Positions 37,740-44,957 of a stretch of DNA of 64,000 nucleotides are shown piece by piece (positions within the stretch are counted from its first letter, which is position 1; every line of letters begins with the position of its first letter). A model generated the notes under the pieces. It was not told where the DNA came from. It saw nothing but the letters and a program-made list of their open reading frames with translations, and searched no databases. The translations under genes were made by a program, and so were the position numbers. Origin of the DNA: Pseudoruegeria sp. HB172150 (lineage in GTDB: Bacteria > Pseudomonadota > Alphaproteobacteria > Rhodobacterales > Rhodobacteraceae); assembly GCF_013184805.1 (NCBI RefSeq), contig NZ_JAATNG010000006.1, positions 226,499 through 290,498 of the forward strand, written 5' to 3'.

Positions 37740-38294
37740 ATGGTATTTCACACTTCAAACACTCAATTGCCGCAGGGTATTACCATTCGCCTTGCATGCC
37801 GACGGGACATCGGACCTGCTCTAGTCAAACTTTTGGACGATTGTTTTTCTGCGACTTTCGATGGCCGCACATTTTATAAGCAACAACCTCATCATCGCCT
37901 TCTCGCGTTCGAAAATGATCGCCTCGTTGGACATGTCGGACTCGATTTTCGCGTAATCACCGTGGGGGGCACGCTCTACGAGATCGTGGGTATTATCGAT
38001 CTGTGTGTTGCTGCGGATCGGCGTGGTCTAAAAATTGGGACCGCCCTCGTTCGGGCGTCTGAAACATTCGATGTCGGGCGTGACTTCTCACTTCTCTTCG
38101 CGGATGATCATCGTGTGTATGAGGCTAACGGTTACCAAAGGATTGTACCGGCTCATACGCGTTGGCTTGCAATCGATGAACTACGTAGCCACTCCGTCAT
38201 AGAGCGTGATCTGCATGATTGTTTTATGGCCAAATCTTTGGGGACGACGCCATGGCCGAGGGGCGAGATTGATCTTCTGGGCTACCTGTTTTAG
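37740..38294 (+). CDS. GNAT-family N-acetyltransferase
   Basis: 184 residues. ITIRLACRRDIGPALVKLLD starts the fold; VGIIDLCVAADRRGLKIGTALVRAS carries the acetyl-CoA loop (here RRGLKIG), followed by LFADDHRVYEANGYQRI. It resembles the GNAT proteins often found as island cargo. Substrate unknown. The codon use is less GC-biased than in the core genes. Upstream, 37,519-37,739 holds a small ACTCCC/GGGAGT hairpin and no gene. Confidence 0.8.
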   Translation: MVFHTSNTQLPQGITIRLACRRDIGPALVKLLDDCFSATFDGRTFYKQQPHHRLLAFENDRLVGHVGLDFRVITVGGTLYEIVGIIDLCVAADRRGLKIGTALVRASETFDVGRDFSLLFADDHRVYEANGYQRIVPAHTRWLAIDELRSHSVIERDLHDCFMAKSLGTTPWPRGEIDLLGYLF

Positions 38295-38517
38295 TTCAAC
38301 TCACGGCCCACACCAGCCATTCATCGGGGCATTCCGTGCTGCATCGCAGCTACCCCAAAGCGGACTTTAAGATGAATCGAAGGAACGTACACTTTCTGAG
38401 AACAATAGGATTGGGTCCCATAATCGTTACAGTGCGCGGTATGGTCCACAAGCCGTCAAGTTCAATAAACGCAAATAGGTTCGAACGCGAACTGGCCCGA
38501 ACATGCGGCATTCAAAG

Positions 38518-39351
38518 CTAGCGGTAGTCCGGAAAGTCGCCATCCCGAAGATAGACGAGCATATCCGCATTGCATAGAACCGCGCTGTAGAACACGTGCT
38601 CCCACGAATTTCGCGTGGGCACAGCAGCGTTGTCCCGAAAGAAACCTAGGTTGGTCTCGACATCAAGGTCCTCTTCGCGAAGCTTTTGGCAGAGCCGAAG
38701 CAGGCGTTGGTGCTGGTTACGAAAAAAACGAGCGTAGCGTTGAACAATGCCGAGTTCCTTAACATGTCGATTTACTAAGGCACGCTGCGGCGCAGGCAAT
38801 TGAGGCACTGCACCAAATTCAAAGGCCGGAGCGTCAAATGGTGGTTCTATAGTGAGCTGGAGTACCTGGTTGGCGGCAAACACATCGAAATAGGGGTGAA
38901 TAAAGAACTTGGGATCTGCCGCATCGCCCGTCTTATCCTTTTTGTTCGTTTGGCAGGCGTCGCACATTGGGAAAAGATTGTATGGCGTAACGCAAAAGTG
39001 TGGGTAGAGCCCCTTAGGCAAATAGTGATCCAGAGTATTTGGCGCGCCCGCCTCGCCGCAGGCTGGACAGAGCGACAGCTTATGATCCCGCATTGCCGCG
39101 AGCATGTTTCCTTGTACGGACCCATCCTTAGGCGACAGGTACAGGTTAAGAAAGCTGTTCTTCTTGTATTCAATGTCAGGCCATGTTGGCACTGCCGATG
39201 GCGATCCTTCTGCATCGACATAGGCCTGGACACGATCACGCCATTCTTCAGCGATGCCGGCAAAGAAGCCCGCATTAACGCCAGCTTGCCGCTCTTCAAC
39301 CACATCGCCTACCATTTCAAGGCTGCAGGCGGCAGGCACCTCAAGCAACAT
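38518..39351 (-). CDS. HNH endonuclease (PtuB-like) at the end of the defence run
   Basis: About 277 residues. The HNH/zinc core is LCPACGEAGAPNTLDHYLPKG followed by YNLFPMCDACQTNKKDKTG: two CxxC pairs, the catalytic DH and the N of the HNH motif (positions about 93-145). The N-terminal 90 and C-terminal 130 residues have no recognised domain. The ATG overlaps the stop of the ATPase gene by one base (TAATG), so they are translationally coupled. An ATPase followed by an HNH nuclease is the Septu (PtuAB) layout; I call it Septu-like by architecture only. Confidence 0.85.
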   Translation of the reverse strand: MLLEVPAACSLEMVGDVVEERQAGVNAGFFAGIAEEWRDRVQAYVDAEGSPSAVPTWPDIEYKKNSFLNLYLSPKDGSVQGNMLAAMRDHKLSLCPACGEAGAPNTLDHYLPKGLYPHFCVTPYNLFPMCDACQTNKKDKTGDAADPKFFIHPYFDVFAANQVLQLTIEPPFDAPAFEFGAVPQLPAPQRALVNRHVKELGIVQRYARFFRNQHQRLLRLCQKLREEDLDVETNLGFFRDNAAVPTRNSWEHVFYSAVLCNADMLVYLRDGDFPDYR

Positions 39352-41060
39352 TACCACTGGCCACGCTCCGTCGCCTTTATCTGAACGATGAGTTCCTCAT
39401 TAATCTGATCGCCGAGTTCGGTGATTAGTGCTTCGGCCGAACCTAGCTCCTCTAGTTGCGCCCTAATCCAATCTTCAAAGGGCTTCGACACCGATTTGTC
39501 ACCGAAGACATAGGAAGAGATCCGCTGGAAATCTCCGCCAAAGGTTTGAAAAGGCGGGTGCCTAAGGATGATGTCGTCTTCGGTGTTTTCAAACACGTGG
39601 ACGCAATGAGACGGAACCTCCCGCACAGTTACCACCGAATGGGTCGCGAGCAACGCTTTCGAATTGAAACGCGAAAGGATCATTTTGAGCATCTCGACAA
39701 ACTGGATCTCGAGAGTTGGATGGAGAAAAAGCTCTGGCTCATCTACCAGGATCAGACTGTTTCGGCGAATTGCACCGAGGATGTTGATTACGATGTAAGC
39801 AAAAAGTCGTTGACCTGAACTAAGCTCAATCGGTTGACCATCGAGGAAGAAGGTGACGCCTGATGTCGCTTCGAGCGTTGCGCTCAACCGCTCATTATCG
39901 AGCTCCACGACGCGATCGGACGCGATCGGAATATAGCGCCGTCGATCTTCTCCATCGCCGACATCAACGGCAAGTGGATCGATATCTTCGACGTCGTGAT
40001 AGAAGGACTCCCTTCTTTTGCGCGGGCCAACTTCGACAGCCGCGAAGTCGAATGCCATCGCGGTTCTGAGGACACTTTCCATTGTCGCGACCTTGCGAGA
40101 CCAGTCTCGGATCGAACGCAAGCGTTGATCGTCGGCGAGGCACTGGACCAGGGACCGCGCTGCATTTCGCTTTGGAAAGTAATGAGACAGCGTGATCCGC
40201 CCGAGCTTTTTGGCGTCGCTCGGCTTTGTGCGACCGCGGAGACCGAAGTAACGATAGGACTCCTTGTCCTGGAGTTCGCGGCCTGCGAGATCGACCGGAA
40301 AGCGCTCGAAGGGACTGTACGAAACCACAACAAGTTGGCTTAGGTTGGGCTTCTCGACGAAGCCGTGATCGCCTTCCTCTGAAGGCGAAATCCAGTGCTT
40401 TACTATTTGATGCAGCAACTGCGATTTGCCATAGCCGTTTGGACCGATCAGGACGTTAATATCGTGAGGGAGCCGCGTCTGTGGCTGGAACTTTAGCTCA
40501 AGAGTGCTCTAGTTGCCGACAGCATTTTCGAACCTGAAGCCGAGATTCTGCACTGCGATTGCCTGCTCCTCAAACACCCGCCAGCCATCAATGAATGCTT
40601 TCATGCTGGAGCGCTCGCGCTGGAGGGAACTACCAAAGCCTTCGCTGTCCACAAGCGCTTTGGCGTCTGCGTCGTCAACGACATTGACGAGATAGCTTGC
40701 GTCCCGGAGCACGGTTGCAACTTCTGTAGCAACCTCCACACCGAGCGCTCCTGCGATCTGCTCATAGAAGGTAATTTCGCCAGGTACGGAGACATAATCA
40801 GTGTCGGGGACAGGGAAGACGCCGTCCCAGCCCGCGTCTCGAGCCCTGTCCAAGGCTGAACTGGACGTGCGCTCGTCGGCCACTAGTAGCCGAAGTCCTG
40901 GCAGCTCGACTATCTCGCCACCAAGTCTACAAGTGACCGGGAACGTTGTCTTAAAGCCGTAATCGTCCCAGTTATTAGTCAATAGCTCGATGACGTCTCC
41001 CGCAATTTGTGGCGGCGGGTTGGTGCGTCGGCTCCGGCGACTAAGATAAACAACCTGCAT
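39351..41060 (-). pseudogene. Large ABC/OLD-type ATPase (PtuA-like) interrupted by an in-frame TAG
   Basis: Two open frames (41060-40509 and 40508-39351) lie in the same frame and are split only by a TAG at 40511-40509. The text reads FRFENAVGN, stop, STLELKFQP, then INVLIGPNGYGKSQ (Walker A). That is the usual start of an ABC-type ATPase core broken in its first beta strands. Downstream are Walker B LILVDEPELFLHP and the H-loop ALLATHS. No ATG, GTG or TTG occurs between the TAG and the Walker A lysine, so reinitiation cannot restore the ATPase. Intact, it would be 569 residues with an unrecognised N-terminal domain of about 170. One base change (CAG to TAG) would explain it; sequencing error or readthrough are alternatives. 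Confidence 0.85.
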
Positions 41061-41076
41061 TTGATTTGCCGAACCG

Positions 41077-43362
41077 CTATGCGCGGTCTCCCCTCAACGA
41101 TCCGAACATTTCCGAAATACTCCGGTCATCGTCACGTTCGGCGCGATAGCGCTCCTTCCATTCATCCTGCATATGGTCTGCATATTGATCCTCTTGTTCT
41201 TCAAACTCGGCGTTCGCTTCCTCAACGCGCTGGATCATCCGTTGAACGTTGACGCCAAGTTGATCTCGAAACAGTTCTAAGTCTTCGATTAGGTCAGAAA
41301 ACTGTTCGCGCGACCGACATTCACTCAGATCGTCTGAGAACTGATTTTGCTGATACCGGAGGAAGCTTTCGCGGGCGATGGCCCTCTCACTTCCTGCGTC
41401 TTGCCCGTCAACTACACCAAGGAGCTCGCGCAGCTCGTCTGATCGGCAGCCGGTTCTGGCTTCTTCCAAAGCAGCCTTGAGAACCACACCACGCATTTTG
41501 CTTAGGCTGTCCTGCGGCAATGATGACGCTGCATCCATTGCACGGATCAACTCTACCGCGTCATTGATTTCTGGTCGCTCGGACTTCCATTCTTCGATCA
41601 ATCGCGTATAGGCCGGTTCGACCAGTGCACCAATCGCACTAGGATCAATTAGATTAGCCATATTTACAACGGTCGCGAGCCGCCGCTCAAAGCTCGGGCC
41701 GGAGTAGGCAACGCCACCGCCCTCCATATTGACCCTACGTCGACGATCGGCCAACCGCGCTATCGTTGGAGCGATCCGGTCCGACTTATCCTTCAGAGCA
41801 CTCCGAATAGCGGCGCCTTCCTCGGTCTTTGCAAGGCCCCAAATCTGCTCGATCTGCCCGAAACTCGCCGCACCCTGAACCATGTCTACTGCGTTGTCTG
41901 GTGTGTCGCGAGCAACAGCGTTTAGCAAATCAAGAACGGATGGATCAATTACTTCAAAGCCATGCGGGCCCCAAGGTTTGATGAAGCTGTTCACAACCTC
42001 TCGGATGCCTGTGCGCAGATCGTCCGGCCGTGTTGAAAAGTTGTACCGCGACGCGCGATGGGCGTGGAGCGGCTCGAACGCGTTTTCCAGAGCACGACCG
42101 CCGCACTGACCACCAAGTGTGCGTATAGAGAGCAAAACCGAGCGGCCCGCCTCCGAAATCTCCTCATCGTAGGCATGGCGCCAGATCTCCGAGGGGTCAC
42201 GCAGAAGGTTGTTGACGAACTCGCGATACTTTTCCACTGGCACATGCTTCAGTCGGCGATATGACGACAGCCACTCTATCAGTCGTGGATTGAATTTCTC
42301 GTGCTTCACGATCCGCATGTAGAACTCATCTTCCAGCAGTTTGTTCTGGTAGGCGGTCGGCAAGTCACTGAAGTGAAGATGATTGTAGAGGATGCGGGCA
42401 CGCTGGATCGTTGTATAGCTCGGCATGTTGAGTACGACGCGAAAATCGCGAAGTCCCGCATGACGAAACCGCTCGGACCGACCTAGCGCCTGAGAGAAGA
42501 CGTGCTCACGAGTCGTTAACACGAGACGTGCGTCTGGTGTCGCCCGGACCATCGCGATGAAGTTCAAGAGCGCTCGGTCATTGGCGTTTTGAGTACGGTC
42601 ACCTGCGAATGTCGCGCCCATGAAGTCGTCAAAATAGAAAATCTGCCGTATTCCTGGCTGGAACAGTTCTTCGCCTTCCCGAACATCACGCTCGATGAGA
42701 ACGGCCTGGTAGCCCTGCTCTAGATGGGAGTATAGCAAAAGGTCCGCGAGGGTCGTTTTGCCGACGCCTGGGGGGCCGGCAATGATTGCGACCCGTTCTT
42801 CCGCTAGCATCTTAAGTGCTTTAGGATATGCTTCATTCGCGACGTAGCGCCGCGCCAACTGATAGACTTGGCGCGCCTTGAATTCGCTGCGGGTCAACGC
42901 CGAGTTGTGAATGACCCGATCAAGGACGGCCCGGCTGGCCAACCAAAGCTTATAGTGTTGCCCCTCGACTTCGGGATGCTGGCCGATCAAGTTGTTTAAA
43001 TCGTCAGGACCAAAAACGTCGTGAGGCTTTAAGTAGTCCCCGCCGATCACACCCACAATAGCGTCTTTATTGAGTGGAGACAGCGGGACGGAAGTTACCA
43101 AGACGTATCGCGAAGGTTTCAATCGGCGGACCTTAATGGCCTCCTTCTTTAGATCGCGCATTAGGCCTTTTAGACCTGTCCTTAAGTAATGCTTTACCTG
43201 GACGATCATCTTGGACGGTCCAGAAGCGTAACGAAAATCGATGCCACTGTCCCGGCCAGTCTTGAAGCTTTCAAGATTGATGTCCCAACTTGCTTGGAAC
43301 AGATCGCGGGTCAAAACCTCAAGATCATGAGGAGACAATTGATGGAAGTCATACTCGGGCAT
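41077..43362 (-). CDS. Mrr-type nuclease fused to nSTAND3 ATPase
   Basis: About 761 residues. Residues 1-150 are a restriction-endonuclease-like (Mrr) domain: FHQLSPHDLEVLTRDLFQ, GRDSGIDFRY and IVQVKHY give the D...QxK catalytic set. About 175-420 is a STAND NTPase of the nSTAND3 type: IIAGPPGVGKTTLADLLL (Walker A near residue 198), QIFYFDDFMG (Walker B) and RLVLTTREHV (sensor). The rest is helical with a very charged tail (EEQEDQYADHMQDEWKERY). The plan fits a STAND defence sensor that activates a DNA nuclease. It is only half the size of the Avs4 (Mrr-STAND) proteins I know. I start at ATG 43362; a TTG lies 4 codons upstream. It ends 16 bp before the ATPase gene. Confidence 0.88.
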   Translation of the reverse strand: MPEYDFHQLSPHDLEVLTRDLFQASWDINLESFKTGRDSGIDFRYASGPSKMIVQVKHYLRTGLKGLMRDLKKEAIKVRRLKPSRYVLVTSVPLSPLNKDAIVGVIGGDYLKPHDVFGPDDLNNLIGQHPEVEGQHYKLWLASRAVLDRVIHNSALTRSEFKARQVYQLARRYVANEAYPKALKMLAEERVAIIAGPPGVGKTTLADLLLYSHLEQGYQAVLIERDVREGEELFQPGIRQIFYFDDFMGATFAGDRTQNANDRALLNFIAMVRATPDARLVLTTREHVFSQALGRSERFRHAGLRDFRVVLNMPSYTTIQRARILYNHLHFSDLPTAYQNKLLEDEFYMRIVKHEKFNPRLIEWLSSYRRLKHVPVEKYREFVNNLLRDPSEIWRHAYDEEISEAGRSVLLSIRTLGGQCGGRALENAFEPLHAHRASRYNFSTRPDDLRTGIREVVNSFIKPWGPHGFEVIDPSVLDLLNAVARDTPDNAVDMVQGAASFGQIEQIWGLAKTEEGAAIRSALKDKSDRIAPTIARLADRRRRVNMEGGGVAYSGPSFERRLATVVNMANLIDPSAIGALVEPAYTRLIEEWKSERPEINDAVELIRAMDAASSLPQDSLSKMRGVVLKAALEEARTGCRSDELRELLGVVDGQDAGSERAIARESFLRYQQNQFSDDLSECRSREQFSDLIEDLELFRDQLGVNVQRMIQRVEEANAEFEEQEDQYADHMQDEWKERYRAERDDDRSISEMFGSLRGDRA

Positions 43363-43448
43363 TCTTAGGGCCAAATCATTTTTTAAGGGTTAGGTTTAGA
43401 CGGCTGCTACCCCCGTATTTCAGTTAGTGTACAATATCTGTCGGTCTC

Positions 43449-44957
43449 TCAGACGAAGTAACGAAATGAGGTTTCGCCCGGTTCGGCATCTCCAAACTCG
43501 TCCAATATACCACCGACACGCCGCGCAAACGACAACGTCACCGGCCATTTTCCTCGAATATCGGCTGTATTCCAATTCATGCGAGTGAGATTTAGGACGT
43601 CTTGAGCGGCCTCGGTTTTGCTGCCACCTGATTGCATTCGAACTTCAAATGGTTGCGGAACATGAGGGCCAGGATACGTACCCAACTCTGGCATAAAACC
43701 TGATGTGAACAAAAAGGAAGTACCAGAGTTGATAGTGCAAAGTGTCCCAACGTTCGGCGGATAGACCCCCAGCCTCAACAGTCGAAAACTGCTCGGAACG
43801 AGGGTAACCAGATCAACGATCGGAATGTCGCTAAGAGCTGCCCTGATACCTGCAAGTTCGGCGGCATCAAAATACGTCGTCTTGTGCATTACAACTCGTA
43901 CCGGCGGACCACCTGCTCGCGTTGCATACTCCGCGACGATATCTTTCGAAAGATCGTAGGCTTGCTCTTCTGAAAGGTGAACATTGCGGCTCTGATCTGG
44001 TGTGGCTGGTACTCCATCGCCCCGGATGGCAAATCCTTCCCCTTCGCTTGAAAAGGCCTGCGCCAAACTTGATTGAACGATGTGGCGCTTAGTTGTTCTC
44101 AGGTGATGAAAAGAAATCCCGACAAAGCAGGTCTCAGGCCCTGTTTGAGGCAATCTCCATGGAACACCACCCGCTTTGTAGTAGACACCAACCGAAAAGT
44201 TCCACGCTCTTGTCGCAGCATCTTGCCCCCTCGGTGTATCCTCAAGAAGATTCCGAGTGACCATTTGTATTGGCAGCTTGGCTCTGAGTGCACGAGCCTT
44301 CAGGGCATGGCGCAAATCTCGCTTCAGGAAGTCCTCTTCCGATTGCTCGACTTCTTCGAACAGATCAAACAGATCTAGCTGGCCTTTGGCGCGAGATTTT
44401 CGAATGGCATTCGCTGCCCTCTTTTCCTCGGCCGTCGCACTTCGCTCTACTGCGTGCGACTTCTTCAGAACTTCGTCTGGCATCGCCATTATGACCAAGT
44501 CAGGCCGATTAGAGTCGCGAGCGGCAAGGCTGTCCAATGCATCGGCGTAAGCGTTCAGCACCTGTTCAAAACGGCGAAACGGATCACTGATTGCGAGCGC
44601 AGTACCGAGTTTGTCGCCTACGCCTCCCTCGTCTAGCCGAATTGTCCAGCTGTCTTGAGTCAATATTGCGCTGTGGAACGTCTCCTCAAAACCGGGAAAC
44701 ATCCGTCTCAGTTGTGTTTCGCCTTCCAAAACTGGGATCGGATTCATGCAGCGCTCCAACCAAGCCCTGGTGAGATCGATCATCCATTGGGGGCCAATTA
44801 TTCCAACCCCGATCTTCTGCTTCCTTGAAGCCGACCCGAAATGGAGGTCAAACGGCCCCGCCTGTGCCAGACCTACCTTGGGATCCGAAACCGACAGAGC
44901 GCCGCCAAACTGAAGGTTTGGGGGCGTCAATTCTTTGACTGACAGCTCAAGCGTCAT
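43449..44957 (-). CDS. Short prokaryotic Argonaute (MID-PIWI only)
   Basis: 502 residues, with no N-terminal or PAZ domain. The C-terminal PIWI half has the short-pAgo hallmarks: AWNFSVGVYYKAGGVPWRL, ETCFVGISFHH, VRVVMHKTTYFDAAELAGI and a late TSGFMPELGTYPG. Catalytic aspartates are missing: the position normally GID reads GIS, so it should bind but not cut. Known short pAgos use a small RNA guide to detect foreign DNA and then switch on the partner toxin. Its ATG overlaps the stop of the SIR2-APAZ gene (ATGA), the usual order for SPARSA systems. Confidence 0.92.
   Translation of the reverse strand: MTLELSVKELTPPNLQFGGALSVSDPKVGLAQAGPFDLHFGSASRKQKIGVGIIGPQWMIDLTRAWLERCMNPIPVLEGETQLRRMFPGFEETFHSAILTQDSWTIRLDEGGVGDKLGTALAISDPFRRFEQVLNAYADALDSLAARDSNRPDLVIMAMPDEVLKKSHAVERSATAEEKRAANAIRKSRAKGQLDLFDLFEEVEQSEEDFLKRDLRHALKARALRAKLPIQMVTRNLLEDTPRGQDAATRAWNFSVGVYYKAGGVPWRLPQTGPETCFVGISFHHLRTTKRHIVQSSLAQAFSSEGEGFAIRGDGVPATPDQSRNVHLSEEQAYDLSKDIVAEYATRAGGPPVRVVMHKTTYFDAAELAGIRAALSDIPIVDLVTLVPSSFRLLRLGVYPPNVGTLCTINSGTSFLFTSGFMPELGTYPGPHVPQPFEVRMQSGGSKTEAAQDVLNLTRMNWNTADIRGKWPVTLSFARRVGGILDEFGDAEPGETSFRYFV

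Noticed and set aside
37555..37824. 89-codon frame between alpA and the acetyltransferase
   Set aside because: Overlaps the acetyltransferase start in another frame, biased composition, no start signal; looks like non-coding or repeat-derived DNA.
40419..40511. Programmed stop-codon readthrough as the normal expression mode of the ATPase
   Set aside because: No readthrough-promoting structure or selenocysteine/pyrrolysine machinery is visible; a simple nonsense mutation is the plainer reading. Kept only as an alternative in the findings.
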